Source: CAZWCE01 sp964632505 (GTDB taxonomy: Bacteria; Planctomycetota; Planctomycetia; Pirellulales; Thermoguttaceae). From it: 64,000 nucleotides of DNA. Positions 44,655-53,138 of this stretch are shown here, piece after piece (the first letter of the stretch is position 1; the number at the start of each line of letters is the position of its first letter). The stretch spans positions 496,001 through 560,000 of the forward strand of contig CAZWCE010000001.1 in assembly GCA_964632505.1 (NCBI GenBank). Reading direction: 5' to 3'. The notes under the pieces were generated by a model. That model searched no databases and had not been told where the DNA came from. It saw only the letters and a list, made by a program, of their open reading frames with translations. A program made the position numbers and the translations under genes.

Positions 44655-45518
44655 GTGACTGACTCGACCCAGGTGATTCGCGTGGGACATAGTCCCGACT
44701 CCGACGATGCGTTCATGTTCTATGCTCTGGCCAAGGAGAAGATTCCCACCGGTAGCTACCGTTTCGAGCATGAACTGGTCGACATCGAGACGCTCAATCG
44801 CCGCGCCTTTCACGGTGAATTGGAGCTGACGGCCGTGAGTGTGCATGCCTACGCCTACTTGAACGATGTCTACTCCCTCTGCAACAGCGGGGCGAGCATG
44901 GGAGACGGCTACGGGCCGATTCTGGTGGCTTGCGAGGGGGATTCAAAAGAGCAACTGGCCGGCAAGACGATCGCCATTCCCGGGAAAAGGACCACGGCGG
45001 CCTTGGCGCTGCAACTCTGGCTTTCGGGAGTCGAATGCGATCTTCGGGTGGTGCCTTTCGACCGGATCCTCGACGCGGTGGTGGCCGGCGAGTACGAAGG
45101 AACACCGATTGCCGCGGGAGTGATCATCCACGAAGGGCAGCTCACCTACCGAGAATCGCGGCTCGAGGCGGTCGTCGATTTGGGGCAGTGGTGGCAGCGG
45201 GAGAACGACGGTTTGCCGCTGCCGCTGGGGGCGAACGCCATCCGGAAAGATCTCGGCGGGAAAGTCATCGCCGATGTCAGCCGACTGCTGCACGACAGCA
45301 TCCTCTACGGCCTCGAACACCGTGAGGAGGCGCTCGATTACGCCTTGCAATTCGGCCGGGGACTCGCTCGCGAGCAGGCCGATCGATTCGTCGAAATGTA
45401 CGTGAACAAATGGACGCTGGACTTCGGCCCCCGGGGCCGCGAGGCGGTCACGCGATTGCTCCGAAAAGGACACGATGCCGGACTTCTTCCGAAGCGGGTG
45501 ATTCCCGATTTCGTCTGA
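44655..45518 (+). CDS. mqnD: 1,4-dihydroxy-6-naphthoate synthase (futalosine menaquinone pathway)
   Basis: 287 residues from a GTG start with AAGGA upstream. MqnD converts cyclic dehypoxanthinyl futalosine to 1,4-dihydroxy-6-naphthoate. The periplasmic-binding-protein-like fold shows the family landmarks GHSPDSDDAFMFYAL (9-23), AVSVHAYAYL, GDGYGPILV and GKTIAIPGKRTTAALALQL. WWQRENDGLPLPLGANAIRK is also typical. It indicates that this organism makes menaquinone by the futalosine route. mqnA, mqnC and mqnE are not in the window, so the genes are scattered. Confidence 0.93.
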   Translation: MTDSTQVIRVGHSPDSDDAFMFYALAKEKIPTGSYRFEHELVDIETLNRRAFHGELELTAVSVHAYAYLNDVYSLCNSGASMGDGYGPILVACEGDSKEQLAGKTIAIPGKRTTAALALQLWLSGVECDLRVVPFDRILDAVVAGEYEGTPIAAGVIIHEGQLTYRESRLEAVVDLGQWWQRENDGLPLPLGANAIRKDLGGKVIADVSRLLHDSILYGLEHREEALDYALQFGRGLAREQADRFVEMYVNKWTLDFGPRGREAVTRLLRKGHDAGLLPKRVIPDFV

Positions 45519-46062
45519 GATATCTGCTTCTTTCCGACCGGGCGCCGGCAGCCTGTAGAAAAAGACCCCTCGGCGGCCTTTTTTCCCCGACCCGCGCGAG
45601 AAAATGTTACCGTGAGGTTTCTCATGCAAGAGGTGTGAAAATCGCTTCCCGGCGCGGACCGGGAGGATTCGCCGATCCCCCCATCTATGTCGGCCGCGCT
45701 GCTTTTTCGGCGTAAAATGGAGGGGAATCACGGCAAGAGATGCCCCTCGAATGAGCCGTTTTGTTTTCCTGTCTTTTCTTCTTTTCGCATTTTCCAAAAA
45801 AAGACCATTTTGCGCGGAAACAGGTTTGCATCGCTGCCCTTGAGGGTGGTAAGCTACAGACTGCCCCGCGAATCCAGGCAGCTTTGCGTTCTCCTGAAAA
45901 AAAACGGATTTTCTTATCTTGATTTCTTCATTCGCACCTGCGGTATTGATGCCCGGCGCGCCTTCCGGCATCCGCATGCGGCATCGCGGACGGACCGCCA
46001 GGGCAAGGAGGTCGGTGGAAGGAATCGCCTACGCCGGCTCTTTTCAAAGGAGGAAAAGGGAG
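45519..46062. other. 544-bp non-coding spacer upstream of the four-cysteine protein gene
   Basis: No supported gene. It holds a candidate promoter at 45826-45855 and a small inverted repeat, CTGCC and GGCAG, around 45863-45884. The implied leader of about 200 nt is long for this window and could carry regulation, but I recognise no known riboswitch. Confidence 0.5.
45826..45855 (+). promoter_or_regulatory. Candidate extended -10 promoter
   Basis: TTGCAT (45826-45831), an 18-nt spacer and TAAGCT (45850-45855) preceded by TGG, giving the extended -10 arrangement TGnTAAGCT. It would drive the four-cysteine protein gene. Confidence 0.4.
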
Positions 46063-46368
46063 ATGAGCCTCTATTGTTGCGATCGCTGCCATCGGGTGTT
46101 GGACCCGGAGAAGGATTTGTGTTATGTGATGCAGATCGACATCGCCGCGGCGCTGGCCCCCTTGATCGAAGAATGCCGGGAGAAAGGCGACTACCTGATC
46201 GAGGTGCGCAAAATCCTCAATGTGATTGCCGAGGAGGAAGCGGAGCTGGTCAACGACGACGTGTTCCTGCAGATGGAATTTCACCTGTGTCACGATTGCC
46301 GGATGGAACTGGCGAGCAACCCGTTGCGCATCAACGCGCTCGGGGGAGCCCAATTCAGTGAAAACTGA
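46063..46368 (+). CDS. Small four-cysteine, probably zinc-binding protein of unknown function
   Basis: 101 residues from the ATG at 46063, preceded by AAAGGAGG and AGGGAG; an upstream in-frame ATG is not supported by a ribosome-binding site. Two CxxC pairs bracket the protein, CDRC (6-9) and CHDC (76-79), with further Cys at 5 and 20, so a zinc-ribbon-like site joining both ends is likely. The middle is helical and acidic (ILNVIAEEEAELVNDDVF). I recognise no family. A membrane-anchored thermonuclease follows 73 bp later on the same strand. Confidence 0.7.
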   Translation: MSLYCCDRCHRVLDPEKDLCYVMQIDIAAALAPLIEECREKGDYLIEVRKILNVIAEEEAELVNDDVFLQMEFHLCHDCRMELASNPLRINALGGAQFSEN

Positions 46369-46441
46369 GCGGCCCTTTTTCAGCGGCATCACTCGAGATG
46401 GCCGTTTCCCCGCAGCGTTCTGATGGATTCTCCCGAATAGG

Positions 46442-47041
46442 ATGTCCGAGATGGCCAAAAAGAATTCCCGGATGTTGGCCGTGATGGTGATCGTGGTCGC
46501 CCTGCTTGTCGGGCTGGCTCGGATCTCCAAGATTTTCCCTCCCATCGCGACGCAGACGCCCCCGCCGGCGTTTCTCTCCGAAGGCTTCCATCGCGTCGAG
46601 CGCGTCGTCGACGGCGACACTCTTCTGTTGGAGAATCGGGCTCGCATTCGGCTGATCGGCGTCGACACTCCCGAGACGGTCCGGCCGGATCATCCCGTCG
46701 AGCCGTTCGGTCCCGAGGCGACCGAATTCACTCGAGAGAAGATCGAGTCCGTCGGAGGGGAGGTGAGGCTCGTGTTCGACGGTGACCGCAAGGACCGGTA
46801 CGATCGCTTTCTGGCTCATGTCTACGTGGGGGAGGAATTGCTCAACGAGTCCCTGGTGCGCTCTGGGTTGGCACGTGCACGGACCGAGTTCAATTACTCC
46901 GAAGAGTACAAGAAACGATATCGCCGGGCGGAAAAAGAAGCCCGAGATTCGAATCGGGGAATCTGGTCGCTCGAAGAGAATCGATTCCAAGGTGCTTCCC
47001 CCGACGACCCTCCGGCTTCGTCGGCCCGACTCCTATTTTGA
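46442..47041 (+). CDS. Membrane-anchored thermonuclease (SNase-like)
   Basis: 199 residues. A single N-terminal hydrophobic helix (about 11-26) anchors or exports it. The SNase fold follows, with VVDGDT (Asp57, Asp59), RIRLIGVDTPE (Arg70, Glu78) and DRYDRFLAHVYV (Arg122), corresponding to the calcium-binding and catalytic Asp21, Arg35, Glu43 and Arg87 of staphylococcal nuclease. All key residues are kept, so it should cleave DNA or RNA outside the cytoplasm, for nutrient use or DNA uptake. An in-frame ATG three codons later is an alternative start. Confidence 0.9.
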   Translation: MSEMAKKNSRMLAVMVIVVALLVGLARISKIFPPIATQTPPPAFLSEGFHRVERVVDGDTLLLENRARIRLIGVDTPETVRPDHPVEPFGPEATEFTREKIESVGGEVRLVFDGDRKDRYDRFLAHVYVGEELLNESLVRSGLARARTEFNYSEEYKKRYRRAEKEARDSNRGIWSLEENRFQGASPDDPPASSARLLF

Positions 47042-47083
47042 CCCTGATTTGACGCGGTCTTCCTATCCTGCCTTTTTTGCCGC

Positions 47084-47112
47084 TTGATCCGGGCCCCCTT
47101 TTCTGAGATAAT
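47084..47112 (+). promoter_or_regulatory. Promoter of btaAB
   Basis: TTGATC (47084-47089), a 17-nt spacer and GATAAT (47107-47112), about 110 nt before the btaA start. Confidence 0.6.
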
Positions 47113-47223
47113 GGGCCATCCTCTCCCTCGGGACGGATGGTGCCCGGTCGGTGTCTTGCGCACCTTGACGGAGGGAGACAAGCAGCGGAAACGAGATCGT
47201 GATCATAATCGACGAGGATGTTT

Positions 47224-48459
47224 ATGATGATGTCAGTAGGAGAGTGGGTCAGCGGCCAGGTATTCCAGTATGTTCACGGGAATAATCTTGTTTACAACAT
47301 GTGTTGGGAAGATCCCCGTCTGGATCGAGTGGCGCTGGAGCTGCAACCGAAGGACAATCTGCTGGTCATCACCTCGGCCGGTTGCAACGCGCTGGATTAT
47401 CTTTTCACGGGGTTGAATCACGTTTATGCGGTCGACATGAACCCGCGGCAGAACGCCCTCTTGGAGCTGAAGATCGCGGGGATCAAGAATCTCGATTATG
47501 CGACCTTTTTCCGAATGTTCGGCGAGGGGCGCCTCCCGGGGATCCGGAAGATCTACGAGGAGCATCTCCGCGACGACTTGACGATTTGGTCGCAAAAATA
47601 CTGGGACCGCAAGATCAAGCGTTATTTCGGGGGCCGCCGGAATACGTTCTACTTCCACGGCACCAGCGGCGCTTTCGCGCGGATGATCAACACCTACATC
47701 GACCGCATCGGCCGGTTTCGAAAGGAGGTCGAGCGAATCTTCGAAGTCGATTCGATTGAAGAGCAACGCGAGATCTGGAATGAGAAGATTCGCAAAAGGC
47801 TCTGGTCGCGGCCGATCCGATTCCTGATCAATCGGGACGCCTCGCTCTCGATGCTGGGCGTCCCCCGGGCCCAGCGCTTGCAGATCGAAAATCAATACGA
47901 GGGCGGCATCGTGAAGTTCGTGCAGGATTGCCTCGATGCCGTCTTCGGCGAACTCCCCCTGGCCGATAACTACTTCTGGCGATGCTACTCCACCGGCAGT
48001 TATACGAAGCACTGCTGCCCGGAATATCTCAAGGAGGAGAATTTCCAGAAGCTCAAAGAGGGACTGGTCGAGAAGGTCACGATTTTTACCGACACGGTCG
48101 AAGGGTTTCTCCGCAAGCACGACGACGTGGAGATTTCGCGTTACGTATTGCTCGATCACATGGACTGGCTCTCCGACAGGTATTACGAAGCGCTCGTTTC
48201 CGAGTGGCAGGCGATTGTCGATCGGGCCGCCCCGGAGACCCGCATCATCTGGCGTAGCGGCGGTTTGCGGACCGAGTACGTCGATTCGGTGCCGGTGACG
48301 TTTGAAGGGCATGCCTGCCGCGTGGGCGACATCCTCACGTACCACCTGGAAAAAGCCGAATCGCTGCACCGGAAATGCCGCGTCCATACTTACGGCAGCT
48401 TTTACATCGCCGATTTGGATCGTCGCCGCATGCAGGAGGTCGCCGAGCAGGACGCGTGA
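47224..48459 (+). CDS. btaA: S-adenosylmethionine:diacylglycerol 3-amino-3-carboxypropyltransferase
   Basis: 411 residues from the ATG at 47224, which has GAGG 6 nt upstream; an ATG two codons earlier sits right on that site. BtaA (DUF3419) transfers the 3-amino-3-carboxypropyl group of SAM to diacylglycerol, the first step of betaine lipid (DGTS) synthesis at the membrane. Typical segments are NNLVYNMCWEDPRLDRVAL, LVITSAGCNALDYLFTGL, VYAVDMNPRQNALLELK and, near the C-terminus, RTEYVDSVPVTFEG. Length matches the Rhodobacter enzyme (about 415). btaB follows 72 bp later, an arrangement that strongly supports both calls. Confidence 0.92.
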   Translation: MMMSVGEWVSGQVFQYVHGNNLVYNMCWEDPRLDRVALELQPKDNLLVITSAGCNALDYLFTGLNHVYAVDMNPRQNALLELKIAGIKNLDYATFFRMFGEGRLPGIRKIYEEHLRDDLTIWSQKYWDRKIKRYFGGRRNTFYFHGTSGAFARMINTYIDRIGRFRKEVERIFEVDSIEEQREIWNEKIRKRLWSRPIRFLINRDASLSMLGVPRAQRLQIENQYEGGIVKFVQDCLDAVFGELPLADNYFWRCYSTGSYTKHCCPEYLKEENFQKLKEGLVEKVTIFTDTVEGFLRKHDDVEISRYVLLDHMDWLSDRYYEALVSEWQAIVDRAAPETRIIWRSGGLRTEYVDSVPVTFEGHACRVGDILTYHLEKAESLHRKCRVHTYGSFYIADLDRRRMQEVAEQDA

Positions 48460-48531
48460 TCGTGGCTCGGCGCCGGCACCGCGGCGGATATTGTTCAGGC
48501 GTATCGATGATCTGGATTCAGGAAAAGACCC

Positions 48532-49281
48532 ATGAGTTTCTTCGGCGACATGAAAGTGCTCTATCACATGGCGGTCCGCCCGGTGCGGGGTAAGAATCAT
48601 GCGCAGCGGATGGAGAACTTCTACGGAGGCCAGGCCGACGATTACGACCGTTTTCGCGAGCGGCTGCTCAAGGGGCGGCAGGAACTCTGGGACATGCTCG
48701 AGGTCCCCGAAGGCGGGGTGTGGGTCGATATGGGCGGAGGCACCGGCTCGAACCTCGAATATTTCGGTCCTTCGATCGATCGCCTCCGGAAGGTGTACGT
48801 GGTCGATCTTGCCGAGTCGCTGCTCGAGGTCGCCCGGAAACGCGCCGAGGAAAAAGGTTGGGATCACGTCGAGGCCGTCGCCGCCGATGCGACGACCTTC
48901 CAGCCGGAAGACGGCCCTGTCGATGTGGTCACCTTCTCCTATTCGCTGACGATGATCCCCGACTGGTTCGCCGCGATCGAGAATGCCCGAACGATGCTCA
49001 AGCCGGGCGGCACGATCGGCGTGGTCGATTTCTACGTCTCCCGGAAACATCCGGAGCAGGGCGATTCCCGCCACGGTTGGGCCACGCGGAGCTTCTGGCC
49101 GTTGTGGTTCGCCGGCGACAACGTGTTTCCCAGTCCGGACCACCTGCCGTTCTTGAAGCGGATCTTCCGCCCGAAGAAACTGGAGGAGAAGAAGACGCGG
49201 ATTCCCTATTTCCCGGTCCCCTGCTTCAAGATGCCCTATTATCAATTCGTCGGAGAAAAGACCGAGATCGCGGCTCCCTGA
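48532..49281 (+). CDS. btaB: Diacylglyceryl-homoserine N-methyltransferase, BtaB type
   Basis: 249 residues, class I SAM methyltransferase. Motif I is VWVDMGGGTGSN (63-74), with VDLAES after it as the ribose-binding acidic strand. BtaB adds three methyl groups to the amino acid head made by BtaA, giving DGTS. The C-terminal part (HGWATRSFWPLWFAGDNVFP, then YFPVPCFKMPYYQFVG) is like bacterial BtaB proteins. Without the btaA neighbour this would only be a generic methyltransferase call. A terminator for the opposite strand lies just downstream. Confidence 0.87.
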   Translation: MSFFGDMKVLYHMAVRPVRGKNHAQRMENFYGGQADDYDRFRERLLKGRQELWDMLEVPEGGVWVDMGGGTGSNLEYFGPSIDRLRKVYVVDLAESLLEVARKRAEEKGWDHVEAVAADATTFQPEDGPVDVVTFSYSLTMIPDWFAAIENARTMLKPGGTIGVVDFYVSRKHPEQGDSRHGWATRSFWPLWFAGDNVFPSPDHLPFLKRIFRPKKLEEKKTRIPYFPVPCFKMPYYQFVGEKTEIAAP

Positions 49282-49331
49282 CGGGCGGTTGGAAAACGAG
49301 CTGCTGAAGATCGATTCCGTCGACGGCGCGC

Positions 49332-49367
49332 AAAAAAAGCCCCCGGGGGCAAGGGGTCCCCGGGGGC
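49332..49367 (-). terminator. Rho-independent terminator of the chemoreceptor gene
   Basis: GCCCCCGGGG and CCCCGGGGGC form a very stable GC stem. On the minus strand it is followed by seven T (seen as AAAAAAA at 49332-49338 on the + strand). The chemoreceptor gene ends 74 bp upstream in the minus direction. Confidence 0.85.
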
Positions 49368-49441
49368 GGCTCCTGTTCGCCATTCATGGAAGTGGTGATC
49401 GAGGAGCAAGGGTGTTTCGTGTCGCGTTTGGGCATTCCTGT

Positions 49442-51220
49442 TCAGGCATGCGCCATTTCACGCGGCTCGCTCTGGTATTTCTGCATTTGGCGGCCTTCGG
49501 ACTTGACCTTGAACCGCTTGACCATTTCGAGCAAGGCCTTCGCTTGGGAGCTCATCTCGACGGAACTCGAGGCGGTCTCTTCGGCGACCGCCGTGTTCTG
49601 CTGCGTCACCGTCTCGATCTGCTGCAGTCCCTGTTGGATTTGCGAAACTCCTTGCGCCTGTTCGTTCGAAGCCTCGGCGATCTCCTTGACCACCGCGGCG
49701 GTCTTCTCGACGTTCTCGGCGATTTCGTTCAGCGAATGGGATGTTTCCTCGGCGATACGCGAACCGTCTTCGATCTCCTTATTGCTGCCCTCGATCAACT
49801 CGGCCGTTTCCTTGGCGGCTTTGGCACTTCGGGCCGCCAGGTTGCGGACCTCCTCGGCGACGACGGCGAATCCCTTGCCGTGACTCCCGGCACGGGCTGC
49901 TTCCACGGCCGCATTCAGTGCCAGCAGGTTCGTTTGGAACGCGATTTCGTCGATCATTTTGATGACCGTGCGGATCTCTTCGGAGTTCTTGGTGATGCGC
50001 TGCATCGAATCGATCATCTCCGACATCCGCGATTGCCCGGTGCCGGCCACGTTACTGGTGGTGTCGATCAATTGATTGCCGGTTCGAGCGTTTTCGGCGT
50101 TGCGGTTGGTGCGGTTGCTCAACTCGGTCAGGCTGCTGCTGATCTCCTCGAGACTGGCCGCTTCCTCGCTGACCGCCTGGGAGAGGTTCTGGCTTCCCTC
50201 GTTCACTTCCTGGGAACCGACATTCACCTGCTCGGCCGAGGAGCTGATGCCCTGCACCACGTCGTTGAGGCTCTGGGTCATCTCCTTCAGCGAACGCCCG
50301 AGCATGTCCTTCTCCGAAGCGAGCTGCACCTCGACGGTCAAGTCGCCGCTGGCGATCTTTTCGGCAAGCTTCGCCTTCGCTTCCAGGGCATCGCAGGCCC
50401 GGTCGAGCGCTCGCCCGAGCTGGCCGATTTCATCTTTCTGGTCCATCCCCAGCCGAACCGTCAGATCGCCGTCCTGAATCGATTGGGCCATCTCCTTGCC
50501 GCGATGCAGGCGCCTCGAGATTCCCCGGGCGATGACGGTCGAGAAGACCAGCACCACGATGACGCCGATCGCGAACGCGGCGCCTTGCGCCTGGTAGAAC
50601 TTGGTGGTCGCGGAGTTGATGTCGGCCTCGATGGCTTCTTTCTGCTTTTGGATGTCGTCGATGTACCGCCCGCAACCGATCAGGTAGTCGGTGCCCGGAA
50701 TGGGGGCAGCGTAGCTGAGCTTCGGTTCGATCGAACCGTTCTTATCGAACTCGTATTCCACAAATCCCCCGCCCGACTTGGCGGCCTGGACGATTTCGCG
50801 GACATAGAATTTTCCGTTTTCGTCGGTGGTATTGGTGTCGTCCTTGCCGGTCTTTTCCTCGCCGGTCTGGGTCGGAATGTTTACTCGCCGGCAGTCCATG
50901 TCGAACACGAAGTAGTAACCGGAATCGTCGTCGTACCAGCGGTCGTGGTCGGTCATCTCGATGAGCATCTGCTTTTTCTCTTCGGGCGTTTTCGCCTCTT
51001 GGAGTTGCTCACTGGCATACTCCACTTTCGCCGTGACCAGTCCTTTGAGTTCACGTTCGACATCATTTCGCATCACGTTGTCGACGGTCGGGAGGATGGT
51101 CGTGTCCCGGAGGCTCGACATCGTGTAAACTGCGCCGGCGAACATGGTCATCATGCCCAAGACCGGAATCATCACAAGAATTCCTAATTGCCAGCTCACT
51201 TTCAAATTGGAAAACTTCAT
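49442..51220 (-). CDS. Methyl-accepting chemotaxis protein with a periplasmic Cache domain
   Basis: 592 residues from the ATG at 51220, where the first membrane helix begins at once (GILVMIPVLGMMTMFAG); an AGGAG lies 11 nt upstream. The periplasmic part is a single Cache-type sensor (DHDRWYDDDSGYYFVFDM, PIPGTDYLIGCGRYIDD). A second helix (FAIGVIVVLVFSTVIARGI), a HAMP domain and the coiled-coil signalling domain follow. Its hairpin tip is EIAFQTNLLALNAAVEAARA and continues GKGFAVVAEEVRNLA, which binds CheA and CheW. The ligand is unknown; Cache domains often sense small organic acids or amines. It is single and monocistronic, with its own terminator. Confidence 0.93.
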   Translation of the reverse strand: MKFSNLKVSWQLGILVMIPVLGMMTMFAGAVYTMSSLRDTTILPTVDNVMRNDVERELKGLVTAKVEYASEQLQEAKTPEEKKQMLIEMTDHDRWYDDDSGYYFVFDMDCRRVNIPTQTGEEKTGKDDTNTTDENGKFYVREIVQAAKSGGGFVEYEFDKNGSIEPKLSYAAPIPGTDYLIGCGRYIDDIQKQKEAIEADINSATTKFYQAQGAAFAIGVIVVLVFSTVIARGISRRLHRGKEMAQSIQDGDLTVRLGMDQKDEIGQLGRALDRACDALEAKAKLAEKIASGDLTVEVQLASEKDMLGRSLKEMTQSLNDVVQGISSSAEQVNVGSQEVNEGSQNLSQAVSEEAASLEEISSSLTELSNRTNRNAENARTGNQLIDTTSNVAGTGQSRMSEMIDSMQRITKNSEEIRTVIKMIDEIAFQTNLLALNAAVEAARAGSHGKGFAVVAEEVRNLAARSAKAAKETAELIEGSNKEIEDGSRIAEETSHSLNEIAENVEKTAAVVKEIAEASNEQAQGVSQIQQGLQQIETVTQQNTAVAEETASSSVEMSSQAKALLEMVKRFKVKSEGRQMQKYQSEPREMAHA

Positions 51221-51465
51221 CTCTCTACTTGCTCCTATAGCATGAAATGGAATGCGCGAGCCTTCTGTTTTACTTGAAGGCAACCCTTGTTGTTTTTCTT
51301 CCCTTGCCCAAAAAAACCGGAGATCGTTGCTGCCCGTGAGTGGTTTCGGCTCTTGAAAACTCTCTTGGTTCAGGGGGGAATCTCTCTCCAAAAATGTAGA
51401 TCACCGTCTAAATACACCTCGAAAAAAAATAGGAAACAGAAGCATAAACTATGCACAACAAGCAT

Positions 51466-51473
51466 GGTAAAGT
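51466..51473 (+). promoter_or_regulatory. Extended -10 element upstream of the candidate small RNA
   Basis: TGGTAAAGT at 51465-51473 has the TGn extension before a -10-like TAAAGT (51468-51473). The -35 region (51445-51450, TAAACT) is poor, as is tolerated with an extended -10. The surrounding AGCATGGTAAAGTA recurs with one mismatch upstream of the glycosyltransferase gene at 54676-54689. Confidence 0.35.
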
Positions 51474-51479
51474 AGTGTT

Positions 51480-51690
51480 TGTTTTTCTCCGTCTTTTTCT
51501 TCGGTCCACTTTCGGGCATAACAAAGAGATGGTTTTGCCGAAGAGATTCCAAAACACTTGGGTTTTGAGCGATCGTGAACCTCTCGAAAAACCCCTATGA
51601 AATAAGCCTTTTCTTGACCAAATACCAAAAGCGTTCGATCAAGGAGATGGGTTTGTTTTTTGAGAGCAGGGCAAAAATGCCCGTTTTTTT
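51480..51690 (+). ncRNA. Candidate structured small RNA of about 210 nt
   Basis: Part of a 650-bp stretch (51221-51870) with no supported gene, AT-richer than its surroundings. On the + strand there is an extended -10 element at 51465-51473, then TCTTCGG (51498-51504) pairing with CCGAAGA (51538-51544), then CTTGA (51613-51617) pairing with TCAAG (51639-51643), then a proper terminator at 51669-51690. No + strand coding gene lies upstream to explain that terminator; the nearest genes on both sides run on the minus strand. The ends given are estimates. It matches no known RNA family that I can recall. Confidence 0.4.
51667..51690 (+). terminator. Orphan Rho-independent terminator
   Basis: GGGCA (51669-51673) and TGCCC (51678-51682) form a stem around AAAA, followed by G and seven T. 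It works only on the + strand, where no coding gene precedes it for more than 2 kb. Confidence 0.75.
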
Positions 51691-51870
51691 AAGAAGAGGG
51701 GGTTATGCGCCCCTTGTGGAGGGAGGATGAGGCGGGACGCGATTGCGGGAAAATTTTTTTAGGGATTCGCCGTTAATCGAGAAAAAATTACTGATTCCAG
51801 GGGGGTGGTTTTTTCTCTCAAAGAGGGGAGAAGGGGCCCGTGCGGGATTGATGATCCTGTCCATTCTTTG

Positions 51871-53091
51871 CTAAGGGACTTCAGGGGAAGTTCTTCCACC
51901 ACGATGTTTCCCCGGCATTGGCGAGGGCCCTCGATGGAAAGGCGGGGGATTCCTTTCTTCCTGACCCGGTCCGGCGGGACGGCCCCTTCGTGGTTGGGAT
52001 CTGCCGGGTGGGCCAGAGCCGAAGAAGGGCTTTCCTCGGAACCGGTCGTTCGGATAATGAACATCTTTCCACCACCCGAAGTACGACATCGTGAGTGCCC
52101 GGAGCATCGCTTCCGGAGGGAGGGTGAGAATCCAGTCTCGCTTGTCCTTGTCCATTTCATTTTGGAGATAGTCGGCCAGTTCCTTTTCGGTCGGCAATGC
52201 TTCGGTCGGGTCGAAGGGCTGCCGTTTTCCTTGAGCTTTCATGATCTTTTCAATCAAATGGCTGATCACCAAGCGTTTGAGGGTATCGGTTTGTTGGTCC
52301 GCGGACATTTTTTCGAGAAACGCCTGCGCTTCGAGGGAAAGGTTGCGACGCATCGCCTCGAGGTCGTCCGGAGTGACCAGTAACGGCGCGTCCGCGGTGT
52401 GACGGTGTCGCAACCAAACGCGCACGAGAAACTCTCCCTGTTCAAGGCGTTCCTGTTCCTCGTTCCCTTCGTTCGATCTCGCTTCCAGGTGGTATCTTTT
52501 TCGGATCTCGTTCCGTCGTGCTTCAGGGAGTTTTTCGACAAACTCGCGGGCTTTTCGGGAGGCGAGTTCGACCAGCCAGCGATAGAGCGGTTCGACATTT
52601 TCCTCACGGAGTGGGCCGGGACGCATATTTCTCGGATCATGTCCACGGGCCTGCATTGTCCTTTGCTTGGCTTGCTGTTGGCGATATTCGCGGATCCACT
52701 CGACGCGTTCCCGGGGCGATTCGAGATTTTCCAGCTCGGCGCGATCGTACGGCGGGACGGATTTGAGCCATTCGTAATATCGGTGCATCGTGGCGATCAG
52801 CGACTCGGAATCGTCGCCGGCGGCGATCTTCTCATGGAGCCTGCGGAGTTGGTTGCGTTCACTCTCGGAGAACGAGTCGGAGTAGAACTTGTTGAGATTC
52901 TTGCCGAATTCACGTCGTTGTTCCTGCGACATCGATTCGAGCCGTTCGCGCCTTTGTTTCACGGCGTCCTGATCCAACTGACCGAAGGCCGCGATCGGCA
53001 TGGCGAGCAAGGGGGCCGCCAGCCACAGCCCGAGGGGGATGGGGAGGGAAGTCATTATTCGTGGCGAGGGAAACACGCGACGTCGGGTCAT
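51871..53091 (-). CDS. Exported hypothetical protein in a sigma/anti-sigma cluster
   Basis: 406 residues. A signal peptide (about 14-37, LGLWLAAPLLAMPIAAFG) is followed by a highly charged helical protein rich in Arg, Glu and Gln (RERLESMSQEQRREFGKNLN), resembling the Arg/Glu-rich periplasmic proteins often encoded after ECF sigma and anti-sigma genes. The C-terminus is Pro/Gly/Arg-rich. I recognise no enzyme motif. It lies 47 bp after the anti-sigma gene on the same strand, so it is probably in that operon and may act in the same envelope-stress circuit. Confidence 0.8.
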   Translation of the reverse strand: MTRRRVFPSPRIMTSLPIPLGLWLAAPLLAMPIAAFGQLDQDAVKQRRERLESMSQEQRREFGKNLNKFYSDSFSESERNQLRRLHEKIAAGDDSESLIATMHRYYEWLKSVPPYDRAELENLESPRERVEWIREYRQQQAKQRTMQARGHDPRNMRPGPLREENVEPLYRWLVELASRKAREFVEKLPEARRNEIRKRYHLEARSNEGNEEQERLEQGEFLVRVWLRHRHTADAPLLVTPDDLEAMRRNLSLEAQAFLEKMSADQQTDTLKRLVISHLIEKIMKAQGKRQPFDPTEALPTEKELADYLQNEMDKDKRDWILTLPPEAMLRALTMSYFGWWKDVHYPNDRFRGKPFFGSGPPGRSQPRRGRPAGPGQEERNPPPFHRGPSPMPGKHRGGRTSPEVP

Positions 53092-53138
53092 GAGTACGTG
53101 AACTCCTGAAAGGTGCTGATCATGGGGCTCGGTGGAGG

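Noticed and set aside
45519..45610. Terminator after mqnD before the T run near 45580
   Set aside because: The only complementary pieces (GCCG and CGGC) are four bases long and 27 bases apart, too weak to count.
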